From Undaria pinnatifida (taxonomy: Eukaryota; Sar; Phaeophyceae; Laminariales; Alariaceae), in NCBI GenBank assembly GCA_012845835.1, contig JABAKD010000021.1, positions 2,461,706 through 2,525,705 of the forward strand: a DNA stretch of 64,000 nt, read 5' to 3'. The notes under the pieces are model-generated. The model saw nothing but the letters and a program-made list of their open reading frames with translations, was not told the origin of the DNA and ran no database searches. Positions 54,000-62,960 of this stretch are shown piece by piece. The position numbers and the translations under genes were made by a program. Within the stretch, counting starts at the first letter, position 1, and the number at the start of each line of letters is the position of its first letter.

Positions 54000-54343
54000 G
54001 AAAGCCGACGAAGCTCGCTGAGGGTTTTCTGGTCGGGCGCGCGCGATATCGCCCGGGTAATGCTGGTGTCAGGAGGGGCTGATATGGAGCCGCGACCACC
54101 ACGAGAACCACGCCCACTCACCGAACCACGTCCACCCCCCGTCGCGATCCCTCCCCGCGCAGATGCACCACGCGAAGAGCCACCGCGGGTGTCACGTTCA
54201 CCACGAGATGAACCACGCCCACACGCGGAACGACCCCGCGATGTAGCACCAATTGGAGCAGAACCAGTACCCGATGTACCAGGCGGCGACGCAGGACCAG
54301 ATGATGAACCGCCCGGAGCAGGACCGGAAGGTGATGCGGCAGG
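54000..54343 (-). pseudogene. Copia integrase-RT linker, Arg/Gly-rich
   Basis: The minus-strand reading is rich in RG/RGG (RGSRGGRGSISAPPD and a stretch with repeated SRG). A disordered linker of this sort between integrase and RT is usual in Copia polyproteins. It is out of frame with the integrase segment before it. Confidence 0.55.
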
Positions 54344-55598
54344 TTAAGGTGCACCCTTACCCGACTCAGGAGGGCTGACTCCTCCAGGCGAGGCAAGGCT
54401 GTCGTCCGCAGGCGCATCCTCGGCGGCAGGAGAAGGGTCAGCGGAGCTGAGCCCAAGGTCACGGTTGTTGACGGTGGAGATGTCCTCGAGAAGCTCGAGA
54501 ACAGACGGGTCCCCGACGGCATGATTGGAAGAAAGTGCATCGACCGAGTGGTTGGTGGTGTAGTGGCGCACATCTCGAATCATGTCGTTATGGTCGGCGT
54601 AAGCGAAGTCCCCGTCGTCAAAACCACACTCGTCCAGCGAAGGCGGCGCGGGAGTCGTTTCAATGAAGATAACGTTGCGACTCTCCCGCACCCGTCTCGT
54701 CTGAGCGTTGTAGAGACGGTAGGATTTGCTGTCCAGGCTGTAGCCCACCAACCGTCCTTCCCACGCACGGCTTTCCAACTTCTTGGTGTGCATCTCTTCA
54801 TGCACAAACGCCCGTGCCCCAACCACCCGAAGGTGTCCAAGGTGCGCGTCCTTGCCGTAGAGCGCCTTGTACGGCGTCCCGTTGTGCAAGGCTGCATGAG
54901 GAGTCCGGTTGCTCAGGTAGACCGCCATGTGCATCAGTTCTCTCCAAAGAAGGCTCGGCAGCGTAGTATCATCGAGCATGCAACGCACGATGTTCATGAT
55001 CGTCCTGCCTGCACGCGCGTTCGCACCGATCTGCTGGGGGGTGTTCGGCGATGCAAATTGTACCTGGATGCCGATGTCCAGGAAATACTCGATAGGCCGC
55101 GCTCGTAAACTCGGTTCCCTTATCCGCACAAAGCACGTGGACGCGCTCGCTGCGGGGGATGACGGTCCCCTTGTTGAACAACTGGAGGGCGTCAGTCGAG
55201 CAAATCGTATCCTTCATGAGGACGACCTCCTTCCATTTAGTGTGTTGGTCGACAAACTTGGCATCGTATTTGAAGCCGCCCAACGCGGTAGGCGTAAAGG
55301 GACCAAGGGCATCGACGAATACAATGTGAAAGGCGCGTGAAACGCCGTAAACGGCGTACTTTGGGTGCGGCTGTTGAGAGCTCTTACCAAAAGGGCACGC
55401 ACTGCAGTCCCCCACGTCGCCGGTGTGATCGATGACGTTGGCCGCCTCCTTCCTCAACACATCCAAGCTCTTGCTGTTGGTGTGCCCCATGCGCCGGTGC
55501 CAGAGACTAGCAGTCTCCACCCGCAAGGCAAGTCCGTGAGGAGCTTCCCCGAGGGTCTGCCGACCGCCATCCCCAGCGCCGAGCTTCTGATGGAGCAA
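54344..55598 (-). pseudogene. Copia integrase with GAG-pre-integrase zinc-binding region (frameshifted)
   Basis: The frame 55,598-54,969 holds LWHRRMGHTNSKSLDVL with CSACPFGKSSQ (HHCC zinc finger), then VFVDALGPFTP (first Asp) and VLCADKGTEFTSA (second Asp). A frameshift near 55,100 moves to the frame 55,129-54,344, where NTPQQIGANARAGRTIMN appears. The position normally holding the catalytic Glu is Ala (codon gcg), so the DDE triad is incomplete. The C-terminal part (YLSNRTPHAALHNGTPYKAL and GYSLDSKSYRLYN) is typical of Copia integrase. The enzyme would insert the cDNA; this copy could not. Confidence 0.92.
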
Positions 55599-56845
55599 GT
55601 GATCTTGCCCGTGTAATCCACTCCTCGGATTTTCATCGGGACGACTACGTCCCCCGACTCCAACCTGGGGTTGTTTGGATAGAAGAAGGAGGCCACTCCA
55701 TTTGACAGCGCAGCGGTGACAGAGAAGAGGTTGGTCCCCAGCCCCGGTACTAAGGCGACACGGAAGGAAACTTGCCCGTCCTGGCCGCTGTCGTCGGCGA
55801 CCGTGCCGAAGAGAACCCCCGTCGTAACGCCGTGGAGAACGTGCTGCCCAGCGGCAATGATCGGGAGCGGGATCCGAAGGTCTTCAATGTCACGCATGAG
55901 AGTCCGCACGCCAGGCGTAAGCGCAGGATCTACGTAATTGTCTGTCGCTCCGCTATCCGCCAACATCAGGATGGACGATCCGTCGGAGCGAAAAGGAGCG
56001 AGCGACGACTCCGCCGCAGAAGAAGCCATGAAAGCATTAAAGTACTCGGAAGGCAAGTGGTGGTCCCGCGCAGACGACGCGGATGAGGCAGACGCGGAAG
56101 CCGCCGGCGAGGCGGCGGGAGCTGCAGAGGCGCCGAGAGCGTTGAAGGAGAACCCGAACGTTGTTGGTTCCGAAGGCGCCTGAGACGCCTGGGGCGCCGC
56201 CGCCTGAAACGGCTGCGCCAAGTGGGAGAAACTGGCCAGACCGGGTGCCTGGAGCAGTGCCAGGTTCGCGGCCAACCCTCGAAGCTCCTCTTGCTTCTTC
56301 TTGTCTCGTTTGTCCTGCTGAGCCTTACAGTCAGTCTTGCTGTGCGATTTCGTGCGGTGAAAGGAGCACCACTTGGACTGCCCACTCCCCCTACTTCCGC
56401 GCTCCTTGCCTGGCTTCTTCCCTTTCGTCGGTCGGGACGGCTGCGCAGATTTCAGACAGTCTCGCTGGAAATGTCCAAACTCGTTGCAGCGATGGCATTG
56501 GTCGCTGCTGGACGCGACCATCGCGGCTCCCCTGCCCGAGACCGCGGGCCCCGCCGCCTTGCGCGACTGCTGGTCCACAAAGAAGCGGTTGGCCGTGTCC
56601 TGAAAACAGTTGACCGATGTAAATTCGTTTCGGATGTAAATTCGTTTCGGTAGTGCATCTCCCGGATAAAGTGGAATTCCGGGGCAGACGTCAGGCCCGA
56701 GAGCATGATATCCGGGAGACTTCGTCTGATACTTTCTCCCCCAGAGTCTCGAGGCGGAGCTTGAGCTCGCATCCCTTGGAGAAGAAGTCAACAGGATCAC
56801 CACCCGCAACGCGCGTGAGGGCGAAGAGCTCCTTGTGGCACGCAC
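55454..56845 (-). pseudogene. Copia Gag C-terminus (zinc knuckle) and aspartic protease
   Basis: A 463-codon open frame, valid from about 56,630 downward. A CCHC knuckle, CHRCNEFGHFQRDC, is at about 56,500, followed by a basic segment with a second Cys/His pattern (WCSFHRTKSHSKTDC), then Ala/Ser-rich linker, then the protease LMLADSGATDNYVDP (active-site DSG) and HVLHGVTTGVLFG. The first about 70 residues before 56,630 are out of frame. The end leaves frame near 55,580, just before the integrase zinc region. Confidence 0.9.
56615..56650. repeat. 17-bp tandem duplication disrupting Copia gag
   Basis: gatgtaaattcgtttcg occurs twice head-to-tail (56,616-56,632 and 56,633-56,649). A 17-bp insertion shifts the frame, and the gag frame changes at this point. 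Confidence 0.85.
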
Positions 56846-57215
56846 GCCGAGCTTCCTTGGTGTGGACGTCGAACCGCGCGTTCAGAGCCGCCCAAGCCAA
56901 CTGTCCGTTGCCTTCGGCACTAGTGCCCGCCTTTCGGTGAGCCTAAACGTTGATCCGCGCCGAGCCGGTAGTCGCGAAGAACAGGAAGAAGTAGAGGCGG
57001 CCGTCGGCCTTGTCCCAAGCGGTAACGTCGGCCAGAGTAGCAGCCAGAGGGTCTGGCCGGGCCGATCCGCGTAAGACCGTGAGAAGCTCCGGCGCATGGA
57101 TGTTGATGACGAGCTCAAAGCTCTCCTTCCACACGCGAAAGGCAGACCCAGAGCATTGTCTAATGGAATCTAGTAAACGGTGGAGCCCAGAACTAGAGCT
57201 TGATGAGTTCGCCAT
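56660..57215 (-). pseudogene. Copia Gag N-terminus
   Basis: Starts at the ATG at 57,215 (MANSSSSSSGLHRLLDS), continues with FRVWKESFELVIN and LYFFLFFATTGSARINV, then an in-frame TAG (56,943), then QLAWAALNARFDVHTKEARR and VDFFSKGCELKLRLETLGEK in the same frame. This is the usual UBN2/retrotran_gag-type capsid layout (helical, Trp and Phe spaced). Further frame changes follow near 56,715 and 56,630. Confidence 0.85.
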
Positions 57216-58099
57216 AGCTTAAGGGAAGGGACACGCGATGGGTGTAATTGAAACCCGCTGCACCCGCAAGACGCCCCGATCACTTGAGACATGCCGGCGC
57301 GCCTGAAATGTGTGGGGCAGCTCTACACAGAGGTAGGGTGAAAGGTAGATCGCAGAGCCGTAGTTGGCAACCCGAGTCCGCCGGAAGCTCGCAAGCCCCC
57401 CGCTCGGACAACTGCGCTCCCGTGAGCATAGCTGTGACCAACCGCAGTTAACGAGGCTGCGGTGATGTGGCGAGTAGTCCTATCCGGATACTTGACTGGT
57501 CCTGCAGGTACACAGCGTGGTGCACTGCGTAGTATTACGCGTCTTTCAGCGAAAACTTTACGTGAGCTAGCACGTGTGAGTAGCTGTAGCAGCGGCCGGA
57601 TACCAGCTAGCAGTCGTATCCTCAACATACACACGCGACCAAGCCGGCAACAAGGTATGTGGAAGGTGCCTTGGACAGACTACGCCTCGCGAAGAATCTA
57701 AGCGCAGGCGATTTGGCATTCGGAAGTCAGTTGCAAACACGCGGAACCAAGTATAAGAAATAACGGCACTCCGCACGCAGAACCAACAACCTGCACAACT
57801 CTATTCACCGACCGGAGTCAGCGCCTAGGAATTGCGCCACCGAATGCTTTACACAGACAGTTGCGTACCGAATGTGCAGCCGAGAGCCCAGGTGATCAGT
57901 CCGGGCCCAATAAGCATACGGGTTGACTCAGCGTGGCCTCCAGCAGAGAGCTGACTCCAGCAGTAGCTGCCCGCGGAAAAATACCCAAAAATGTCAAAAT
58001 CCTGAAGGACACAAAAGTTGCGAATCCTGGAGGACGGGTGTGCTCTCCCCAGCACTCGGCGACAGCAGTAGACGCGCAGTCGCTGCAGGCCCCCACTCA
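57216..58099 (-). other. Copia 5' leader
   Basis: About 0.9 kb between the primer-binding site and the gag ATG, with no recognisable coding domain. Long for a Copia leader. May contain packaging signals, or an old insertion that I could not delimit. Confidence 0.5.
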
Positions 58100-58119
58100 C
58101 GCACACGAGGCTCATAACC
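58100..58119 (-). other. Copia primer-binding site, half-tRNA-Met type
   Basis: Immediately inside the 5' LTR. The plus strand here reads cgcacacgaggctcataacc, which looks like the 5' half of a tRNA-Met: anticodon stem cgagg, loop ct-CAT-aa, and the start of the 3' stem side cc. Element RNA (minus strand) would be complementary to it. Priming by a cleaved tRNA-Met half is known for Drosophila copia and yeast Ty5; its use here is an inference. Confidence 0.65.
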
Positions 58120-58565
58120 TATTTTGGATATTGTGGTATACCCCAGCACGGTGGCAGAGAGGCTGTGTCCCCGACGCTAGTCGGGTTGGTGACACTGTGC
58201 AGTGGATAGCCTGGAAGACTCGAGTGCTTCCGTGTTGAAGAGAAGATGTAAAGATGTTGTAAACACCGGCGCTTATGTAGCCAACACACACAGATAAACC
58301 GCGGGCTATGCAGGAGTTCAGAAGTTGGCTGGGTACTGGAGATGACCAGGATGGCTACGATGCTAGACAATCCGTAAGGATCCACACGAGAGAGTGAGCT
58401 ACTCGTCAAGGCAACAGAGAATCCTACAGAAGTGATTCCTCCGCATATTCATACGCACGTTACATACCAACCGACACATAACAGATCTACGATGATCTAC
58501 GACGTACAAGTGCAGTGCTACTGAACATTGACTCACACTGGCTATGTGCTAACATTTCCATAACA
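58120..58565 (-). repeat. 5' LTR of Ty1/Copia element
   Basis: 446-bp partner of 51,390-51,835. In element orientation it starts tgttatggaaatgttagc. Contains the promoter of the element by family knowledge; no TATA position is assigned. Confidence 0.92.
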
Positions 58566-58570
58566 ACCTG
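58566..58570. repeat. 5-bp target-site duplication (right of Copia)
   Basis: acctg, matching 51,385-51,389. Confidence 0.8.
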
Positions 58571-59310
58571 CCAATTATTTTTGACTGCGTAATCCAGGCC
58601 GGTACTCACATCCCATCGGCGTACGTTTCCTCCATCCCCATTTATCTAATGTAACAATGCCTTGCCAAAACGGGAGCAATAATCAAACCGCCCTTTCGGC
58701 TAGATAACTTAATCGCCGACCGGATCTTCACGAATCAGGGCGTTATTTACCGCCGACATTCTGGATGTTTTAAGACTACTATACGAATAAAATCGGGTCG
58801 TCCCGTGGCCTTGAATATTCTTGCTCCGCACACGCACGCCGAAACCTAGATGTCCCGAACTGAAAAGTAATCGTATGTTTAAAGCTCAGTACTCCACGCA
58901 AAAGCATGCTACGGCCATTCAAGAGCTTCGAAGGGTGTAACTACCGCTCACATTATTGGAATATGAGCAATAGTTTCAAGAGCAGGCTTCCCTCGACACA
59001 AATGTTGCGAGGGCATTGCATTCCACACATTCCATCAGGTTGAAACTAGGATTACTGAGCACAGATCGGGTGGTAAAGGAATACGGCCATAAACATTCCA
59101 CAGAAATGATAACGAAAGTCTCGACCGATCCAGCACTATTTTACCTGCTCGGCATGATGTCCACTCTGTCACCACCCGGCGTTATACGGCAGTCTTCAGT
59201 TTGCGATACTCGTAGCGTGGCAATTTCCTGGGCGCAATTTCTTCACACGTTTTCCTGATGGAATGTTTTCCCAACGATAACAACAACTGATTTTGTTCTT
59301 CGGCTCTGCC
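58571..59310. other. No gene recognised
   Basis: Lies upstream of the candidate membrane-protein exons and may hold earlier exons; none could be defined. Confidence 0.35.
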
Positions 59311-59319
59311 CAACAAGGG

Positions 59320-59466
59320 GGGACGGAGAACGCGATAAATCAGCCCACATGGATTCGTCGTCATCTTGCTGGTTCCATTTATCTATGGGCGTGCGGCGAG
59401 AAAACGGACGATGACGAAGACAATCCGGAGTGGTCCGACAAGCTCATCGGTTGGCTTATTCTATTG
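59320..59466 (+). CDS. Candidate exon of a multi-pass membrane protein (exon n)
   Basis: Open frame ending at 59,466 against a good splice donor (ttg then gtgagc). The peptide runs TENAINQPTWIRRHLAGSIY, then WACGEKTDDDEDNPEWSDK, then LIGWLILL. A pyrimidine-rich stretch (gattttgttcttcggctctg) precedes a possible acceptor at about 59,319. The exon ends in phase 0 in the middle of a hydrophobic helix, which the exon at 60,917 completes in phase 0. The acceptor position is uncertain. The protein family is not recognised. Confidence 0.5.
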
Positions 59467-60460
59467 GTGAGCAGCTCGAAATGAAAAATTTACCAATATC
59501 GAAGGCCATGGCGGTGACTAGTAATTCGCCCGCCACGCTGCTAGACGTTGTTCGTTAGGAACCTTGTCTACTGTTTGAAGGATGTCACGTCAATTGTGCG
59601 TGGGATCCAATATCAGGCGAGACGAACGTTTAAGGCTGGGTGAAAACCTCATGTGCTTTCAACTCGATATATTGCCCTTGACTACATGTGGATAGCAAAT
59701 GTCGAGGGTCTCGATGGAATCAAACGCGGCTGGTTACGGTTACAGTATACCTTAATTTCAAAGGTATTCATCGGGAAAAATAGCATTCCATATATGTTGT
59801 GTGTCGCTCTATATTTGCCGGGTTTTGGCGATGCCGGCAGCACAATTTGTGTGACGTGCTTGGCTTGCCGCGTATTTACGCATTCAACGCAGCTGAGAGT
59901 TTTTACGAGCACTCACCTTTTGTGTGAAGAATTTTTCGAAAAGCTCGTATTTTAACACATACATTCGAAACATCTTTCTTGGGGGGGGGACAACAACATC
60001 AAAGATAGACGTGCAACCACTATGTAGTTGAACAAGAAACATTTTACTCGTTTTCGAAGCCATGCATCTCTGCGACGAGGGGGGCATAGGACAGTACCCT
60101 CCAGTTAACGTGATGGTGCAGATCAAAACCAGCTACCAGGTGTTAGAGTCACACGATGCTTGAGAATAGCTGGGGGCACTTTTCGAACCTATTCCGCTTC
60201 AGCTGACATCCACTCGCTACAACGCGTACCCTCTACCACCTGGTATGAACTGTCTTGATATAATGTTTCCGCCTGCCCGACATGTTTGGCGCCACCTCAC
60301 AATTAGAGACCCCTCACAGAATTCCCGACGCACCCACGGATCCGCCGTCACGGCTTTCATTCGACGCCATCAGACGTTGTGATGGTGTCTCCGGCCTTTG
60401 AGGTTTCTTCTGCTTATTTCGGTCGATCATCCACCCACCTCACCACCGAAACTGCTGCCT

Positions 60461-60500
60461 GGGTGGATGGGTGGGTGGGTGGGTGGGTGGGTGGGTGGAT
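60461..60500 (+). repeat. (GGGT)n microsatellite
   Basis: About 40 bp of gggt repeats, flanked by ggat variants. Confidence 0.95.
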
Positions 60501-60584
60501 AAACGTACCAAATGTGGCCTTGCAGGCCCCGCTCACGTAGCAGTGGCCGCACGACCACTGCAGTGCCTAGTACCATGGGCTCCG

Positions 60585-60855
60585 GAACCAGGGCTAGGGT
60601 ACGGGGATCACTGTTGTTTGTGTTTTTCGTTGGCCTGGGGTCACTTGCACAAGTATCCCACCTGTTTAATTTGCATTCTTAAGCTTTGGTAATGTTGTAT
60701 TTTGTCGATAGGAATCCGCAACGGAATGGCAAGCTATGCTGGGTAAACAAAATAGTCTCCATCTTTCTTTGTCAGAAGTGAGGTAGACAGTCACTCGTGC
60801 GAGTGGCTTAAACCCGTCGTGCAAGTGGGAGTACCCCCCCTACGTAGCCTTGGTC
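60585..60855. mobile_element. MITE family M1, copy 3 (about 271 bp)
   Basis: Left terminus gaaccagggctagggtacgg, right terminus ctacgtagccttggtc, inverted and matching the Copia-inserted copy. It has a subterminal gtcacttgcacaagt and, on the other side, gtcactcgtgcgagtg. It lies inside the candidate intron. No target duplication was resolved. Confidence 0.7.
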
Positions 60856-60916
60856 CCTGACGCTATATCTAAATATTAATAATAACGAAACTGATTTTGG
60901 TCGACCTCATGTGCAG

Positions 60917-61399
60917 GTGCAAGGTTTTGCTTATTCGATGCTCTTCGTCCTGTCGAGAACAACGCTGGACTCCGACGCCGACAGCCCTTTGAATGCCGGT
61001 GACTCTTCTTACGCCGGTGTATTTTCTAGTTCTACTGACGACAGTCGTTTTACCGACAATGGTACATATTCGGTCTTCGTGCCTGGCACTTATTACGATT
61101 ATAATGACCTTGGTTCTGGTGCTACCGATGATAGTGCTGGGCAAGAGGAGTCGCCATACGTATTACCAGCAATGACTGGAGCAATGTACCTGCTCATCGC
61201 TTCCACCGCCCACGACTTTCGTGCTGGATTCTCGCTGTTGGTGGACGGAACATGTGCTGGCCACCGCACGTTTGGCGTCGGCCTTCTCATCGTTCACGGG
61301 GTTATGATTACCGCGGCCATTTCAGTGCTACTATCAACGTCACAGGACAGTGCTTCCGTGGTATTAAACGCCGTTACGGTAATCTTCATCGCCGACCTG
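60917..61399 (+). CDS. Candidate exon of a multi-pass membrane protein (exon n+1)
   Basis: Open from the acceptor at 60,914-60,916 to a consensus donor gtgagt at 61,400. The peptide begins VQGFAYSMLFVLSRTTLDSD; joined to the preceding exon it completes one transmembrane helix across the junction. A Ser/Asp/Tyr-rich, probably exposed loop follows. Three more hydrophobic stretches come next: YVLPAMTGAMYLLIAS, then FGVGLLIVHGVMITAAISVL, then VVLNAVTVIFIADL, the last cut by the donor. I do not recognise the family; a channel- or transporter-like host protein is possible. No later exon could be fixed. Confidence 0.55.
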
Positions 61400-61529
61400 G
61401 TGAGTACATCGAAAATGTCCCCTCCACCGTCGTTCATACCTTTACCGGAGCGAAATCCGGGGCAGCGAACCTACCGAGAAATTCCCAATCGTCTTTTATC
61501 GGAGTCGAGTGTGATGAGGGTCACGTGAG

Positions 61530-62855
61530 GGAGATATTCCTAACGGCTCACACATTAGCCATGTTTGAAGCACTTACCTTTTGAGACTCGTGTCTGCTTT
61601 CGGATCGTGGTTGCCAAGATTTTTCTCGGCGGGTGTTGTCTGGCAACGCGACACAAACACAACAGTAGCCTGTGATACTTGGCCAGCTGCTGTTGAGAGG
61701 CATCACCAGCAGCTCTGCCCTGCAGCTTGTGTCATTGTACAACGGGCGCACTTTGCCAAAGGAGGGGCGTTTTTATGAGAAAATCTCCAAGACAATCGAG
61801 ATGTTCGATGTTCAATTATCCTATAATACCTAACCGAACACGAAAAAACAAGCTTGTCTTTCCCCGGTCCCTTTGCATTCGTACACCACGATAAAAGTAA
61901 TCATTTGTACTGCATGTGTGAATTATCGCCCTTGATCAGCCTGTCTTAACGTTGCTGATTGTTTTCGTACCCAAGTAAAGTTCTAACTGACACAAGTTGG
62001 TTTCAGTGACAGATATCAAAATCCATATTTGAGCTATAATATCATGGATACGCTGAAAATCGCAGTACTAAGCATATGCCCGTGACCTCTTCAACGAGCG
62101 CAGCACGTCGGTGAAGCTAGGCTTACGGTGGACGCTGTAGTTCGCAACATATGTGGGTAAATGTTCGAGTAATTTTGGTAAGGCGTTCACCGTATGGGTC
62201 TTAGTTGTATAGTTTATATTGGAATCTATACTACCGTATGTAAGCTTCAGGCCATAAATCCGTCAATACGCCAATTGCTTCGGCGTTAGGAGCATTGATC
62301 TGGGTGTATGAGCAAGGGGACGACGTCTGCAATACTGGGTGTGTTCTGCTATAAGTTTAAAAAGCCGATCTGAAAAAATATCATCAAAGTTCGAAGAAGA
62401 TGAGTTAAAAAACTCCTCCATCCAGTGAAAAAAACACTTTCACGACAATCAGGAGGCGCAATGATTTTCTATAGTAAGAGAATGTCACATGGTCGGGTCG
62501 TCCATCATGGCCAACACAAACAAACCAGTATATTTAATACACAAGTTCTCCCTTCGGAGTTGAAGATATGTAAAAGGAGGCAGAAATGCTACGAAAGCAG
62601 AATAGAAAGTGAGCGTAGAACTCAATAAATACTAAAACATAAACAAACGTAGTAATAGCTGGGAACGGCAAAGTAGAAAGTAAGGAGAAATTACGAGAGA
62701 CGAGCAAGAAAATAAACGAAGAGAGCAGTTAGTTACTGTGGTGAGCGGACGATCATTATTATAATTGTGGTACAAACAGGACGAGTAGTTTTAGTGTTAT
62801 CAATAGGTTGTGTGGTAGTGTCGGGCTTCTACGCCCATATTGTATAGTGATAATC
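61530..62855. other. No gene recognised
   Basis: AT-rich sequence, short frames. Later exons of the membrane-protein gene may lie here. Confidence 0.35.
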
Positions 62856-62860
62856 CGGTC

Positions 62861-62960
62861 GCCCCGGTAGCGTATCAGGTTATCCTCGAGCCTGGTATAG
62901 GTCAGTTTCGTGAGTTCGAGCCTCGCCGAGTGCATACTCGTATAAATTCGAGGGGACTTT
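62861..62960 (+). ncRNA. tRNA-like Pol III unit (probable SINE head or tRNA relic)
   Basis: The A-box-like tagcgtatcagg starts at 62,868 and the B box gttcgagcc at 62,914, at tRNA-like spacing. The T-arm gtgag/ctcgc pairs around a 7-nt loop. A TTTTT at 62,957 could terminate Pol III. The acceptor stem pairs at only about four of seven positions and no anticodon arm is convincing, so a functional tRNA is unlikely. Confidence 0.4.

Larger units (their letters stand above)
51390..58565 (-). mobile_element. Ty1/Copia LTR retrotransposon, 7.18 kb, full-length but decayed
   Basis: Complete structure on the minus strand: 5' LTR (58,565-58,120), primer-binding site, leader of about 0.9 kb, gag, protease, integrase, RT, RNase H (the Copia order with integrase before RT), polypurine tract and 3' LTR (51,835-51,390), flanked by acctg duplications. 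The coding region contains several frameshifts and in-frame stops, an altered catalytic integrase residue, and a MITE insertion. It is therefore inactive, and the LTR divergence makes it clearly older than the DIRS-type element. Identification rests on the order of domains and hallmark motifs. Confidence 0.93.
59467..60916 (+). other. Candidate intron (about 1.45 kb)
   Basis: Begins gtgagc and ends cctcatgtgcag, with a branch-site-like aactgat about 24 nt before the acceptor. Contains a (GGGT)n microsatellite and a complete M1 MITE. A plus frame at 59,653-59,955 is of unknown meaning. Confidence 0.45.

Noticed and set aside
54521-55108. 195-codon plus-strand ORF within Copia
   Set aside because: Shadow of the minus-strand integrase, which has clear motifs.
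51395-58565. Copia LTRs starting at tggatattg (441 bp)
   Set aside because: That boundary gives no matching target duplication. Moving it 5 bp outward yields acctg on both sides and a better inverted terminus.
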